Positions 33,266 to 44,396 are shown, numbered from the stretch's first letter. The stretch: DNA of 64,000 bases from an uncultured Alphaproteobacteria bacterium (GCA_902526175.1 CABZJY010000001.1:130682-194681), one strand, 5' to 3'. Notes: a model not told the origin generated them from the letters alone. A program made the numbers and translations.

Positions 33266-34222
33266 ATGTTATTTAATAAAAAAGCTCCAAGAGTATCAGA
33301 TCGACAAACAGAAAGTATAACCAATCTTCCTAAGCTTAAAATTGCGAATAAGCAGTTTACTTTGTCAAATAAAGTTAAATTTAGTGGGGTTGGTCTTCAT
33401 TCCGGTAAGAAAATCAATATGACGCTGCATCCAAGCGATGAAAATACAGGAATTATTTTTAGATTGAAGAGTAAAGACGGTTTAACTTCAGATATTGAAG
33501 CAACCTATAATAATGTTTCAGATACTTTTCTTTGTACAAAACTTAAAAATGAGGAAGGCCATTTTGTTTCAACAACTGAGCATCTTTTATCTTCTCTTTA
33601 CTCTCTTAATATTGATAACTTAATTATAGAAATTGATAATAATGAAATTCCTATTTTAGATGGTTCTAGTAAAATATTCTTTGATGCCATTTCAAAAGTA
33701 GGATTAAGTGAACAAAATAGCTTTAAGAAGTTTATAAAAATTAAAAATACCTTAGAGGTAAGTAATGACAACTCTTATGCCAAAGTTTCTCCTAATATAG
33801 AGACAATAATAAGTTGTGAAATAAATTTTCAAACAAAGGTTATCGGCAAACAATCAATAAGTTTTCCTTTAACCAAATCAATTTTTAAAAATGAAATATC
33901 CAGTGCAAGAACTTTTGGTTTTCTAAATGATATTAATTGTTTAAGGAAAAAGGGGTTAACACTTGGTGGTTCTCTAGATAATGCTATTGTGATTTCAGAA
34001 GATAAGGTTTTAAACAAAGGTGGTTTGAGATTTAATGATGAATTTGTAAGGCACAAGGCCCTAGATTTTATCGGAGATCTCGCTCTTTCGGGACATAAAA
34101 TGATTGGTTCTTTTTTAAGTGTAAATGGTGGTCATGCCATAAATTATAAACTCGTAAGAAAAATCTTTAGCTGCAGAGACAATTGGGATTTTGTTGATTC
34201 AAATCAAGATCCGATTTTTTAA
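33266..34222 (+). CDS. lpxC: UDP-3-O-acyl-N-acetylglucosamine deacetylase LpxC
   Basis: LpxC is the zinc enzyme committing UDP-GlcNAc derivatives to lipid A. FSGVGLHSGKKINMTL is the opening signature, FVSTTEHLLSSLYSLNIDN holds the first zinc His, DGSSKIFFDAI follows, ARTFGFLNDI contains the conserved Phe, and RHKALDFIGDLALSGH gives the HxxxD zinc ligands. The track start is GTG 33227; I prefer ATG 33266, though either leaves an unusual 30-50 residue N-terminal extension before the conserved domain. Shows that the cell makes lipid A. Confidence 0.94.
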   Translation: MLFNKKAPRVSDRQTESITNLPKLKIANKQFTLSNKVKFSGVGLHSGKKINMTLHPSDENTGIIFRLKSKDGLTSDIEATYNNVSDTFLCTKLKNEEGHFVSTTEHLLSSLYSLNIDNLIIEIDNNEIPILDGSSKIFFDAISKVGLSEQNSFKKFIKIKNTLEVSNDNSYAKVSPNIETIISCEINFQTKVIGKQSISFPLTKSIFKNEISSARTFGFLNDINCLRKKGLTLGGSLDNAIVISEDKVLNKGGLRFNDEFVRHKALDFIGDLALSGHKMIGSFLSVNGGHAINYKLVRKIFSCRDNWDFVDSNQDPIF

Positions 34223-34276
34223 TTTTAACTTTCTTTATTTTTTTGTTAGATTCTAAATTAATAAGATTTAGGCTTT

Positions 34277-35110
34277 ATGAAAAAAATTTTAATAATTATT
34301 TCTTGTACACTTTTTTTGAACTGTTGTAGTTCTAGTAATGAACAACTAGGAATTCAGAGTTATAATAAAACTGATAAGTCAATGTATATTGATGCTCACA
34401 AAAAACTAAAGTCAGGTGAGTACGAAGAAGCAAATAACTTATTTACGGAACTTGATCTTATGCACCCTTATTCTAAATGGGCTATTAAAGGTCAATTAAT
34501 GTCTGGGTTTTCTCTTTATCAAGAAAATAAATATGAGGAAGCTATATTTACACTCAATAAATTTATTAATTTAAACCCCAAAGATAAAAATTTAGATTAC
34601 GCTCATTATTTAAAAGGATTTTGTTTTTACGAGAGAATTAACAATGTTTCAAGAGATCAAAATATGGCTATTAAAGCTAAAGAAACCTTTACTGAACTTA
34701 AAAATAAATTTCCAAATTCAAAATATTCACAAAGAGCTATACAGCATATAAAGTTGTTAAATAATCAGTTAGCCGGTTATGAAATGACTATTGGTAAATT
34801 TTACCAAAAAAGAGGAAAATTTATTGCAGCTACATTAAGATACAAAACCATTATAAAAAAATATAAAAATTCTGCTCAAATTCCAGAATCATTATTCAGA
34901 ATTATGGAATGTTATTTATCATTAGGTATTAAACCACAAGCAATAACACTTTTTAAAATACTTAATTATAATTTTCCTGGATCAGTGTGGTCAGCTGAAT
35001 CTGTTGCCCTTTTGAAAGATACAAAAGTTAAAGTCTCATTGTTAGAGAATTTAAAGGAAAAAAAAAAAATAGAATTAAATACATTAAATATTGATGAATT
35101 AGATTTTTAA
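34277..35110 (+). CDS. bamD: Outer-membrane assembly lipoprotein BamD
   Basis: BamD is the essential lipoprotein partner of BamA. A lipobox (FLNCC, modified Cys at 16 or 17) follows a short signal. TPR-like repeats then run through the chain: AHKKLKSGEYEEANNLFTELD, QENKYEEAIFTLNKFI, and later RGKFIAATLRYKTIIKKY. Length 277 aa fits. Its place between lpxC and recN at the end of the dcw operon is a layout I recall from alphaproteobacteria. Confidence 0.92.
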   Translation: MKKILIIISCTLFLNCCSSSNEQLGIQSYNKTDKSMYIDAHKKLKSGEYEEANNLFTELDLMHPYSKWAIKGQLMSGFSLYQENKYEEAIFTLNKFINLNPKDKNLDYAHYLKGFCFYERINNVSRDQNMAIKAKETFTELKNKFPNSKYSQRAIQHIKLLNNQLAGYEMTIGKFYQKRGKFIAATLRYKTIIKKYKNSAQIPESLFRIMECYLSLGIKPQAITLFKILNYNFPGSVWSAESVALLKDTKVKVSLLENLKEKKKIELNTLNIDELDF

Positions 35111-35122
35111 TTTTTTTTACAA

Positions 35123-36784
35123 ATGTTAAGTTTTTTATCCATAAGAAATATTGTTTTAATTGAAAAGATTGATATTAATTTTGAACAGGGTCTATGTGTT
35201 CTAACAGGTGAAACAGGTGCTGGAAAATCGATAATTCTTGATTCATTAGGTCTTGTTTTAGGAAATAGAGCTAATTATTCTCTAAGACCAAAGAATCAGT
35301 TTGAAACTAAGGTAACAGCAGTTTTTTCAAATATTCAAGATTTAGAGATAGAAAAAATTCTGCGTGAAAATGGAATAGATCTTAAAGATGAAATTATACT
35401 GAAGAGATCTTTAACCTCTGATGGTAAAAGTAAATCATTTATTAATGATAATTTAGTAAGCCTTTCTACTTTAAAAAATATTGGTGACAAACTTGTTGAA
35501 GTTGAAAGTCAATTTTCAGAACAAGGACTCTTAAATACGTCGAGTCATATCAAAGTTTTAGATGAATTCGGAAACTACAATAATTTGATTATAGACTTAA
35601 ATAAAAGCTGGGATGTATTGCAAGAAAAAACACTAAAATTAAAAACAATGCAAAATTTAAAAATAAAGATTAATGAGAACAAAGAACTGTATAATTTTTA
35701 TTTAAATGAACTTTCAAACCTTAATCCTAGTGAATCTGAATATCCTAAACTATTAAAAGCAAAAGAATTACTTGTTAATTCAAAAAAAATCATGAGCAGC
35801 TCTTTAATTGTGTTGGATAATTTTTTTTCTGAAAATAATAGAAATATTGAAAATCTAATGATTTCTTCAATAAAGGAGCTGGAGAAAATAAATAAATTTG
35901 TTGGAAAAGATTGTGAGAAAATAATTAATACAATCGATGACTTTCTTGTTAATATGGTTGATTTAAAAAATACTATTAACAGTTTTTGCGAAAACAATGA
36001 TCAAGATGGAAAGAAGTTAGAATCTCTTGAAGATAGAATCTTTGAATATGTGAGATTAGCAAAAAAACATAATTGTCAAGAAAGTGATCTTATACATAAA
36101 AAAAATTCTATAGAGTTAGAATTACAAAGTCTAGAGGATGAATCAAAAGATTTAAAAAAAATTATTTTAGAAAAAGAACAAGCAGAAAAAATATTTAATG
36201 ATATAGCAAATGAAGTATCACTCAAAAGAATTGAAAATGCAAAAAAAATGGATGAACAAATTAATCTTGAACTACCGGATTTAAAATTAGATGGTGCTAC
36301 ATTTAAGACTTGCATTGAACAATCTGAAAAACCAAAAAGAGATGGAATTGATGATATTAAGTTTCTAATAAAAACGAATCCTAAAAGTGAACTAGGACAT
36401 TTTAATAAGATTACATCTGGTGGTGAACTGTGTAGATTTGCACTTGCAATAAAAGTAGTTTCATCAAAAATAAAGAAAAATTCCATTGTTTTTGATGAAG
36501 TTGATAGTGGCATTGGAGGGTCTGTAGCATCAGCTGTTGGAGAAAAACTTAATCGCTTAGGTAAAACCAAACAAATAATTGTAGTCACTCATTCTCCCCA
36601 AGTTGCAGCATTGGGTAATCAGCATTATAAAGTTTCTAAAATTATGGAAAGCGGTGTTAACATAACAAAAATAGAAAAATTAGACAATAATAAGAAAATT
36701 TTAGAAATTGCTAGAATGTTATCTGGTAAAGAAATTACATCTGAGGCTGAGGAGGCAGCAAAAATATTAATTAATACTACATAG
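35123..36784 (+). CDS. recN: DNA repair ATPase RecN
   Basis: RecN is an SMC-like protein acting in double-strand break repair. Walker A GETGAGKSI is at 29-37, the middle of the protein is a long coiled coil, and the ABC signature TSGGELCRFALAIK with Walker B SIVFDEVDSGIGG follow near 430-460. THSPQVAALGNQHYKV is the H-loop region. 553 aa. It is the last gene of the + operon and its stop overlaps the convergent peptidase by 8 nt. Confidence 0.95.
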   Translation: MLSFLSIRNIVLIEKIDINFEQGLCVLTGETGAGKSIILDSLGLVLGNRANYSLRPKNQFETKVTAVFSNIQDLEIEKILRENGIDLKDEIILKRSLTSDGKSKSFINDNLVSLSTLKNIGDKLVEVESQFSEQGLLNTSSHIKVLDEFGNYNNLIIDLNKSWDVLQEKTLKLKTMQNLKIKINENKELYNFYLNELSNLNPSESEYPKLLKAKELLVNSKKIMSSSLIVLDNFFSENNRNIENLMISSIKELEKINKFVGKDCEKIINTIDDFLVNMVDLKNTINSFCENNDQDGKKLESLEDRIFEYVRLAKKHNCQESDLIHKKNSIELELQSLEDESKDLKKIILEKEQAEKIFNDIANEVSLKRIENAKKMDEQINLELPDLKLDGATFKTCIEQSEKPKRDGIDDIKFLIKTNPKSELGHFNKITSGGELCRFALAIKVVSSKIKKNSIVFDEVDSGIGGSVASAVGEKLNRLGKTKQIIVVTHSPQVAALGNQHYKVSKIMESGVNITKIEKLDNNKKILEIARMLSGKEITSEAEEAAKILINTT

Positions 36785-38543
36785 TTCTTGTTTTATCCTT
36801 CAGCCAACTTCTTAATTCTATGCTTATGAGTTTTGAAATGATTTGAAATACTTGTTTATGATATGAATTTATCCAATTTATTTGAATACTATCTAGTTCA
36901 TTCTTATTAATTAATTTTTTTTCGAATGGAACCAGACTCAAATTATCAAATTCTAGAAAATTTTTGTATGATGATTTTTTGACCAATAATAAATTTTCCA
37001 AACGAATACCAAATTTAGATTTTTTATAATAACCAGGTTCGTTTGATAAAATCATTCCCTCTTTAATACTTTCATTAATACTGCTTTTTGACAAACTTTG
37101 AGGACCTTCATGAACTCCAAGAAAATTCCCAACACCATGACCAGTACCATGGTTATAATCTAAACCTAAGTTCCAAAGATTATGTCTTGCAATAACATCA
37201 ATTTGTATACCCAGCGTTTTTTTTGGAAATTTCATTTTAGCTAAATCAATATGTGCTTTTAAAACATTTGTATATATTTTTATATATTCTTTTTTTGGAG
37301 GTCTTGACCCAATTAAAAAGGTTCTTGTTATATCAGTTGTTCCACCAAAATATTGTCCACCAGAATCACATAAATACAAATCACCTTTTTTTAATTTTTT
37401 TGGTTTCATATTTTTGGGATTATAGTGGATGATAGCTCCATTTTTACCAGTTGCTGAAATTGTATCAAAACTTGGTGAAAAGTATGAATTGTTCTCCTTT
37501 CTAAAATTTTCTAACTTTTGTGCTACTTCTAATTCATTACAATTATATATTTGCCTACTTTTTTCTAACCAGAACATAAATTTTATTATAGCAACAGCAT
37601 CATAAATATGAATTTTTTTTATACTACTTATCTCCACAGAATTTTTTATTGATTTTTCTTTTTTACAAATATCCTCAATCATCTCATATTTGAAATTCAT
37701 TTTATTAATTTCATGGTAAAAATAATAAGGAGAATCTTTATCTATTAGAATTTTCTTATTTTTTTCTATTTTTTTTAAATCTTTATGTATTTGCTCTTCA
37801 GAGCTAATACTTATACCTAAATTATTGAAAAATATATTTAGTTTCTTTGTTAACTTATTTTTATCGATATATAAAATAATTTTTTTTGGATTAAAAAAAA
37901 TCATTCTTGACATAACAACCGGAGTAAAATCTAAATCATAACCTCTCAAATTTAAAAGCCACGATACAGACTCAGGTGAAGTAATTATATAGCAATATAA
38001 ATTTTTAATTTTATTTCTAATTAAATTAATTTTTTTTTTTGCTGAACAACCAGTATATTTATTGCTGAGCAAAAAAGCATGCTTAGATGGTTGAATGCTG
38101 TTAAATCTATAAATGTGATCAATAAGTATTCCAGCATTAAAATGTATTTTAATTTCTTTTTTTTGTGTAACTTCTATAAGTTTTTTTATAAATGAAATAG
38201 AGTGTATTTTTGAATCAACACAAAGTTTGGTCTTCTTAGACTGGTTATCATTAAAAAAATCAAAGATTGTATATTTAGATGTATCATAAATTTTTATACT
38301 TGAAGGTAATTCAGATATTGCCTGCAATGTGTAGCGACCATCAGTAAAGAAAATAAAAGAGTCATTAAAAAGTAGTAGCAAGCCATTTGAACCAGAAAAT
38401 CCAGTTAACCACTTAAGTCTTTGTTTATTTACAGGAGCATATTCATTAAGATATTCGTCCATTGTTGACAGTAAATAACTATCAAATTTTTTTTCTTTAC
38501 ATAACTTCTTTAGAGAACTTAATCTTTTTAAATATTCTACCAT
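36777..38543 (-). CDS. pepP: Xaa-Pro aminopeptidase (M24B, long three-domain form)
   Basis: This metallopeptidase removes N-terminal residues before proline. Two creatinase-type N-terminal domains (KRLKWLTGFSGSNGLLL; later SWLLNLRGYDLDFTPV) precede the pita-bread catalytic domain: LCDSGGQYFGGTTDITRTF supplies two Asp ligands, NHGTGHGVGNFLGVHEGP the His, SNEPGYY and GIRLENL the two Glu. At 588 aa it resembles the XPNPEP1-like form with a short extra C-terminal domain, not the 440-aa E. coli PepP, so the symbol is approximate. Confidence 0.9.
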   Translation of the reverse strand: MVEYLKRLSSLKKLCKEKKFDSYLLSTMDEYLNEYAPVNKQRLKWLTGFSGSNGLLLLFNDSFIFFTDGRYTLQAISELPSSIKIYDTSKYTIFDFFNDNQSKKTKLCVDSKIHSISFIKKLIEVTQKKEIKIHFNAGILIDHIYRFNSIQPSKHAFLLSNKYTGCSAKKKINLIRNKIKNLYCYIITSPESVSWLLNLRGYDLDFTPVVMSRMIFFNPKKIILYIDKNKLTKKLNIFFNNLGISISSEEQIHKDLKKIEKNKKILIDKDSPYYFYHEINKMNFKYEMIEDICKKEKSIKNSVEISSIKKIHIYDAVAIIKFMFWLEKSRQIYNCNELEVAQKLENFRKENNSYFSPSFDTISATGKNGAIIHYNPKNMKPKKLKKGDLYLCDSGGQYFGGTTDITRTFLIGSRPPKKEYIKIYTNVLKAHIDLAKMKFPKKTLGIQIDVIARHNLWNLGLDYNHGTGHGVGNFLGVHEGPQSLSKSSINESIKEGMILSNEPGYYKKSKFGIRLENLLLVKKSSYKNFLEFDNLSLVPFEKKLINKNELDSIQINWINSYHKQVFQIISKLISIELRSWLKDKTRTM

Positions 38544-38548
38544 ATTAG

Positions 38549-40693
38549 TTAATTTAACTTTTTGAGATAATCGGCTAATACTTTAACTACTTCTTTTGTT
38601 TTTTGAAAAGTTATTTGAACCTTATCATTACTAATACCAAGTACTATTCCTTCACCAAGATTTTCATGAAATACCTTATCCCCAACTCTAAATTTTTCAC
38701 TTTTTATTGATTCTATAATTCTTGGATATTCCTTCTCCATTTTGTCTTCAACTTTGAGATCACAACTTTTTTTTGGAAGTTCAGATAAAAATCTTGATGG
38801 AATTGTTCTATACAAAGATTGGTTGTATTGTTTTCTATAATTCGCAAAGAAAATACTTAATGAATTTCTTGCACGAGTAATTCCTACATATGCTAATCTT
38901 CTTTCCTCTTCTAAACCTTTATTACCATGTTCATCAATATTCCTTTGGTTTGGAAAGATCCCCTCTTCCCAACCTGGAAGTAATACTGTATCAAATTCTA
39001 ATCCTTTTGCACTGTGTATCGTCATTAACGAAATTTTTTTTTTTTCATTTACATCTGAAGAATTATCTATTACTAAACTAACCTCTTCTAAAAAGTCTCC
39101 CAAAGAATTTCTATTATTTATATCACTAACAAGTTTCTTTAAATTTTCCAATCTTCCTTCTGATTCATATGTTTTATCATCCTTAAGCATATCACAATAA
39201 CCAACCTCCTCTAATAATTCACCTGCAATATCCGAATGTATTTTTTTTGAAAGTTTTTTTTGATTTGATTCTAATATATTTACAAAATAGTTCATTGAAT
39301 CTAAGAGTTTTTTTGGAAAAATTTTTAAAGCTAGATGTTCTTTAAGAGACTGAAAAAGCGAAATATTTTTTGTTCTTGAGTTTTTATATAGATCTGAAAG
39401 GTATTTTGTCCCTAAACCTCTTTTGGGAATATTTATAATCCTTTCTAAAGCAAGATCGTCATCCCAATTAACTATTATTCTAAAATAAGCAATTGCGTCC
39501 TTAATTTCTTTTCTGTCATAAAACTTTGGTCCTCCAACTACTCTATATTTTATTCCTTCTTTTACAAATCTATCTTCAATTTCTTTGAACTGAAAACTTG
39601 CTCTTGTTAAAACAGCAATTTCATTGGGATTTTTATTTTTTTCTATCAATTGTTTTATTATTTCACACATTCTTATTGCTTCTGCAGTATCATCATCAAC
39701 ATTGATAACTTTAACCTTTCTTCCATCAGAATCATTAGTCCATAGAGTTTTTCCAATCCTTTCAGTATTCTCAGAAATAATACTTGAAGCGGCAGATAAT
39801 ATATTTCCAGTAGAGCGATAATTTTGTTCTAATCTAATTATCTTTGATTTCTTAAAATGTTTTTCAAAATTTAAAATATTACTTAATTGTGCTCCCCTCC
39901 AACCATAAATTGATTGATCTTCGTCTCCTACACAACAAATATTTTGATGTTTAGCAGCTAAAAGTCTCAATAATAAATATTGTGCTGTATTTGTGTCTTG
40001 ATATTCGTCAACTAATATATACCTGAGTGTATTTTGATAATATTCTAAAACGTTTTCATTTTTTTTAAGTAGATTCAAAGTTTTTAAAATCAGATCTCCA
40101 AAATCTACTGCATTAAAGCCTTCTAATCTTTTTTGGTAACTTTCATATACTTTACTTAAAATTCCGTTGGTATGTATCTCAAATTCATGGTTTGAAATTT
40201 GATCAAAATTAAGCGCGTAATTTTTTAAACTATCTATAAAATATAAATAATTTTTGGGATTATGTTTTTTATTATCCAAATTTAAATACGACAAGATTTG
40301 TTTTAACAATCTCAATTGATCATCTGTATCCAAAATGGTAAAGTCATTCTTTAAATTGACATAACTAGCATTTTTTCTCAATATTCTTAGACCAATAGAA
40401 TGAAACGTTCCTATATACATCCCCTCTATAGGTTTCTTTATTAAACTTTCTACTCTTCTTTTCATTTCGTTTGCTGCTTTATTTGTAAAAGTCACTGCAA
40501 GAATTTGAAAATTTTTTGCTTTGTTTGAAAATATTAAATTTGCGAGTCTTGTAGTTAAAACCTTTGTCTTGCCAGTTCCAGCACCAGAAAGAACTAAAAG
40601 AGGGCCCTCAGTAGATGTAACGGCTTGCCGTTGCTGATCATTTAATCCTTGCAAAAAGTCAGGCTCAGGAATTATCAATAACTTTTCATTCAT
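38549..40693 (-). CDS. uvrD: DNA helicase UvrD/PcrA (superfamily 1A)
   Basis: A 3'-5' helicase acting in nucleotide excision and mismatch repair. Walker A GAGTGKTKVLTTRL is at 37-50, VTFTNKAANEMKRR is motif Ia, ILVDEYQDTN Walker B, GDEDQSIYGWRGA motif III, and MTIHSAKGLEFDTVLLPGWEEG motif V, with GITRARNSL as motif VI. The last 60 residues form a Tudor-like domain (RVGDKVFHENLGEGIVLGI) typical of PcrA/UvrD. Sits in a minus-strand unit after metH, 2 nt downstream. 714 aa. Confidence 0.95.
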   Translation of the reverse strand: MNEKLLIIPEPDFLQGLNDQQRQAVTSTEGPLLVLSGAGTGKTKVLTTRLANLIFSNKAKNFQILAVTFTNKAANEMKRRVESLIKKPIEGMYIGTFHSIGLRILRKNASYVNLKNDFTILDTDDQLRLLKQILSYLNLDNKKHNPKNYLYFIDSLKNYALNFDQISNHEFEIHTNGILSKVYESYQKRLEGFNAVDFGDLILKTLNLLKKNENVLEYYQNTLRYILVDEYQDTNTAQYLLLRLLAAKHQNICCVGDEDQSIYGWRGAQLSNILNFEKHFKKSKIIRLEQNYRSTGNILSAASSIISENTERIGKTLWTNDSDGRKVKVINVDDDTAEAIRMCEIIKQLIEKNKNPNEIAVLTRASFQFKEIEDRFVKEGIKYRVVGGPKFYDRKEIKDAIAYFRIIVNWDDDLALERIINIPKRGLGTKYLSDLYKNSRTKNISLFQSLKEHLALKIFPKKLLDSMNYFVNILESNQKKLSKKIHSDIAGELLEEVGYCDMLKDDKTYESEGRLENLKKLVSDINNRNSLGDFLEEVSLVIDNSSDVNEKKKISLMTIHSAKGLEFDTVLLPGWEEGIFPNQRNIDEHGNKGLEEERRLAYVGITRARNSLSIFFANYRKQYNQSLYRTIPSRFLSELPKKSCDLKVEDKMEKEYPRIIESIKSEKFRVGDKVFHENLGEGIVLGISNDKVQITFQKTKEVVKVLADYLKKLN

Positions 40694-40695
40694 AA

Positions 40696-43335
40696 TTATT
40701 GCTTATTTAAATAACTTAGATTTGGAGCTAACCATTTTTCTGCATCTTTGATACTTATTTTTTTTCTTTTTGCATAACTTATTATTTGATCTTTATTTAT
40801 CTTTCCAATTCCAAAGTATTCTGATTTTTTATTAGAAAAATAAAAGCCTGAAACTGAACTTGTTGGAAGCATTGCAAAAGAGTCAGTAAGGGTAACTCCA
40901 ATTAATTTTTCAACATTTAATAACCTAAATAACGTTTTTTTCTCTGTATGATCTGGACATGCGGGATATCCTGGAGCTGGTCGGATACCAAAATACTTTT
41001 CGTTAATTAATTCCTGATTGTCAAATTTCTCTTTTTTTGAATATCCCCAAAATGTTTTGCGAACTTCTTCATGCATTTTCTCTGCAAATGCTTCTGCAAT
41101 TCTGTCACCCAATGATTTAATAAGAATTGAATTGTAGTCATCCTTTTTGTCTTCATACTTCTTTGAAATTTCTTCAATACCTTTACCAGCCGTAACAACA
41201 AATCCACCCAAATAATCTTTTACATTACTTTCAACAGGTGCGATAAAATCGGCAAGACAATAATTAGCTCTTCTACCTGATTTTCTATGCATTTGTTGCC
41301 TAAGAAAAAAAAGTTTCTCTTGAATATTATTTCTTTTTTCATTTGTATATAGTTCTAAATCGTCATTTGTTGAATTGACCGGCCAAAAACCAATAATCGC
41401 TTTGGGTACAGTCAGTTTATCTTTTTGAATTCTTAATAACATTTTTTGTGCATCATTCCATAAATCTCTTGCAGAACTTCCAATTATTTTATCATCAAGT
41501 ATCTCTGGAAATTTTCCATAAAGCTCCCACGCTGAAAAAAAAGGATCCCAGTCAATATAAGGAATTATTTCTTTAATTGAAAAATTATTAAATAATTTCA
41601 ACCCAAGAAAAGAAGGTTTAACTGGCTTTTCTTCATTCCATTTTATATTAAATTTATTTTTTCTTGCCAACTCAATAGGGTAATCAGATCCTTTTTCTTG
41701 CGATTTGATAAACTTCTGTTTTATTTCTGTATACTCTTTACTAATCATTTGAGTGAATGCCATATTATTTTTATATGAAGAAAGTTTTGAAGCAACACTA
41801 ACTGCCTTTGAAGCATCTTGAACGTGCACTACTCCAAAATTATAATTAGGAAAAATCTTAACTGCTGTATGAATTTTACTTGTGGTTGCTCCACCAATCA
41901 TCAATGGAATTTTAATATTTTGTTTACTTAATTCACTGGCAACAAAACACATCTCGTCCAAGCTTGGTGTAATTAAACCTGAAAGACCAATAACATTAAC
42001 ATTTTCTTCAACTGCTTTATCAATTATATTTTGTGCTGGGACCATTACACCCAAATCTATAACCTCAAAATTATTACATTGCAAAACAACACCTACAATG
42101 TTTTTACCAATATCATGAACATCTCCTTTGACTGTGGCTAATAAAATTTTTCCTTTTCTTTTCTTTTCTCCAATTTCTTGGTTTTCCATGTAAGGTAATA
42201 ATATAGAAACAGACTGCTTCATTACTCTTGCTGATTTTACAACTTGGGGTAAAAACATTTGGCCTGATCCGAAAAGATCACCAACAACATTCATCCCATC
42301 CATTAACGGACCCTCGATTACATCAAGAGGATTCTTAGCATTCTTTCTTAGTTCTTCAGTATCAACATCTACATAATCATTTATTCCATTTATAAGTGCA
42401 TACTCCATCCTTTTTTTAGGATTAAGTTTTCTCCATGATATATCTTTTTTTATTACTTTTTTTTTCCCAGAAAAAGTTTGAGCAAGATTAATTAAATTTT
42501 CTGTTGCATTTTCATTTTTATTAAATAGAACATCTTCAATTGCATTTTTGAGTTTATTTGGAATTTGATCATAGATTGTAATTTGACCTGAATTTACTAT
42601 TGCCATATCTAAACCAGCGTTTATTGCATGGTATAAAAAACACGAATGCATCGCTTCTCTGACAATATTATTTCCTCTAAAACTAAATGATACATTAGAG
42701 ACCCCTCCAGAAACTTTAGCATGAGGAAGCTTTTTTTTTATTTCTTTCGTTGCATCAAAAAAATTTAAGGCGTATTCATTATGTTCTTTAATTCCAGTTG
42801 CAACAGCAAAAATATTTGGATCAAAAATTATATCATGAGGGTTAAAATTCAATTTCTTTGTTAATAAATCATAAGCTCTTTTGCAAATATTATATTTTCT
42901 TTCGCAGGTTTCTGCCTGCCCTTTTTCATCAAAAGCCATAACAATTACTGCAGCACCATATGCTTGCACTAGTTTAGCTTGTTCTAAAAAGACTTTTTCA
43001 CCTTCTTTAAGGCTTATTGAATTTACAATTGATTTTCCCTGTACGCATTTTAATCCAGCTTCAATTACACTCCATTTTGATGAATCTATCATAAAAGGTA
43101 CTTTGGCTATTTCAGGCTCAACCGCTAAGAAATTTAAGAAAGTCTGCATTGCCTTTTCGGAGTCAAGTAAACCCTCATCCATATTTATATCAATGATTTG
43201 TGCTCCATTTTCAACTTGCTGTTTAGCAACACTAACAGCTTCCTCATATTTTTCATTTAGAATTAACTTATTGAAAACGGCTGAACCGGTGACATTAGTT
43301 CTTTCACCAATATTTATAAATTTTTGTGCATTCAT
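40696..43335 (-). CDS. metH: Methionine synthase, C-terminal subunit (folate, cobalamin and activation domains)
   Basis: This is the second half of cobalamin-dependent methionine synthase. The pterin-binding domain opens the protein ([13 protein letters not shown], then [18 protein letters not shown]). The B12 domain has the His ligand motif [14 protein letters not shown] near residues 410-425 and [11 protein letters not shown], and the activation domain has [17 protein letters not shown], which binds S-adenosylmethionine. Homocysteine binding is on the separate gene 2 nt upstream. Presence implies use of vitamin B12; no biosynthesis genes are in the window. 879 aa. Confidence 0.94.
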   Translation of the reverse strand: MNAQKFINIGERTNVTGSAVFNKLILNEKYEEAVSVAKQQVENGAQIIDINMDEGLLDSEKAMQTFLNFLAVEPEIAKVPFMIDSSKWSVIEAGLKCVQGKSIVNSISLKEGEKVFLEQAKLVQAYGAAVIVMAFDEKGQAETCERKYNICKRAYDLLTKKLNFNPHDIIFDPNIFAVATGIKEHNEYALNFFDATKEIKKKLPHAKVSGGVSNVSFSFRGNNIVREAMHSCFLYHAINAGLDMAIVNSGQITIYDQIPNKLKNAIEDVLFNKNENATENLINLAQTFSGKKKVIKKDISWRKLNPKKRMEYALINGINDYVDVDTEELRKNAKNPLDVIEGPLMDGMNVVGDLFGSGQMFLPQVVKSARVMKQSVSILLPYMENQEIGEKKRKGKILLATVKGDVHDIGKNIVGVVLQCNNFEVIDLGVMVPAQNIIDKAVEENVNVIGLSGLITPSLDEMCFVASELSKQNIKIPLMIGGATTSKIHTAVKIFPNYNFGVVHVQDASKAVSVASKLSSYKNNMAFTQMISKEYTEIKQKFIKSQEKGSDYPIELARKNKFNIKWNEEKPVKPSFLGLKLFNNFSIKEIIPYIDWDPFFSAWELYGKFPEILDDKIIGSSARDLWNDAQKMLLRIQKDKLTVPKAIIGFWPVNSTNDDLELYTNEKRNNIQEKLFFLRQQMHRKSGRRANYCLADFIAPVESNVKDYLGGFVVTAGKGIEEISKKYEDKKDDYNSILIKSLGDRIAEAFAEKMHEEVRKTFWGYSKKEKFDNQELINEKYFGIRPAPGYPACPDHTEKKTLFRLLNVEKLIGVTLTDSFAMLPTSSVSGFYFSNKKSEYFGIGKINKDQIISYAKRKKISIKDAEKWLAPNLSYLNKQ

Positions 43336-43337
43336 AA

Positions 43338-44396
43338 TTAATCCAGATTAAACGGTTCTAAACCAGATAACCTGAAAGAAGCTTTTATTTTTCTGGGGTT
43401 ACGAGGTTTAAATTTTTCTACAGCCTGTTTTATTTTTGCTATATGTTCAGGTGTAGTTCCACAACATCCACCTATTATATTTACATAACCATCTTTTGAC
43501 CAATTACTAGCATACTCAGCCATTTTTTCTGGAGTTTCGTCATATCCACCAAAAGCGTTAGGTAATCCTGCATTAGGATGAATACTTACAAAAAACTCAT
43601 TAAATCTTGACAATTCTTTTAAGTAACTATCCAGTTCTTTGGGGCCTAAAGCACAATTAATCCCTATACTTATTGGATTAATGTGTCTTACTGAATTATA
43701 AAAAGCTTCTAATGTTTGTCCTGATAACGTTCGTCCGGATAAATCCGTGATTGTAGCTGACAGCATTAAAGGTATTTTCAAATCTAATTCTTTTTCTATT
43801 TCATAAATTGCCATCATTGCTGCTTTAGCATTAAGAGTATCAAAAATTGTTTCTATTAATATTAAATCTGCTCCACCATCAAGCAATGCTTTAGTTGATT
43901 GAAAATAATCTTTCTTTAAATCATCAAAATTTATATTTCTATAATCTGGTCTGTTAACGTCTGGAGACATTGAACAAGTTCTATTGGTAGGACCTAAAAC
44001 GCCTGCTACAAAAATCTGTCTTTTGTTTATTTTTTTAAATTTTAAAGCTACTTTTTTAGCAATTTTTGCACCTTCAAAATTAAGTCTATTTGTTATATGC
44101 TCACATTTATAATCGCTTTGAGAAGTTTGGTTAGAATTAAAAGTATTTGTCTCAATTATATCAGCACCAGCTGAGAGATATTTAAAATGGATTTCAGAAA
44201 TTATATCAGGTCTAGTTAAATTCAAAATATCGTTATTTCCTTTTAAAGGAATATCATGTTTTTCAAATTCTTTTCCACGAAAATCTTTTTCAGTTAATTT
44301 TTCATTCTGAATCATGGTTCCCATTGGACCATCTAAAATTAGAATTCTTTTTTTTGCAATCTCAGTTATTTTAAATCCAAGCATTATATCATCCAT
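43338..44396 (-). CDS. metH: Methionine synthase, N-terminal homocysteine S-methyltransferase subunit
   Basis: This is the zinc-containing homocysteine-binding module of MetH as a free protein. [14 protein letters not shown] is the family start; INCALGP supplies the first zinc Cys and [11 protein letters not shown] the other two, near residues 315-325. The 352-aa chain ends where the pterin domain would continue in E. coli MetH, so this is a clean inter-domain split, not a broken gene: the stop is followed 2 nt later by an intact start. It overlaps metF by 8 nt. Confidence 0.93.
   Translation of the reverse strand: MDDIMLGFKITEIAKKRILILDGPMGTMIQNEKLTEKDFRGKEFEKHDIPLKGNNDILNLTRPDIISEIHFKYLSAGADIIETNTFNSNQTSQSDYKCEHITNRLNFEGAKIAKKVALKFKKINKRQIFVAGVLGPTNRTCSMSPDVNRPDYRNINFDDLKKDYFQSTKALLDGGADLILIETIFDTLNAKAAMMAIYEIEKELDLKIPLMLSATITDLSGRTLSGQTLEAFYNSVRHINPISIGINCALGPKELDSYLKELSRFNEFFVSIHPNAGLPNAFGGYDETPEKMAEYASNWSKDGYVNIIGGCCGTTPEHIAKIKQAVEKFKPRNPRKIKASFRLSGLEPFNLD

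Noticed and set aside
36076-36588. 170-aa ORF on - within recN
   Set aside because: It lies opposite the RecN ABC signature and Walker B motifs, which are clearly the coding frame.
43330-43340. metH as a frameshifted pseudogene
   Set aside because: Both ORFs start and stop cleanly at a domain boundary with a normal 2-nt spacing, and all metal and cofactor residues are retained.
42881-43351. 156-aa ORF on + opposite metH
   Set aside because: It mirrors the pterin-binding domain of MetH and is rich in Ser/Phe as expected from antisense Lys/Glu codons.
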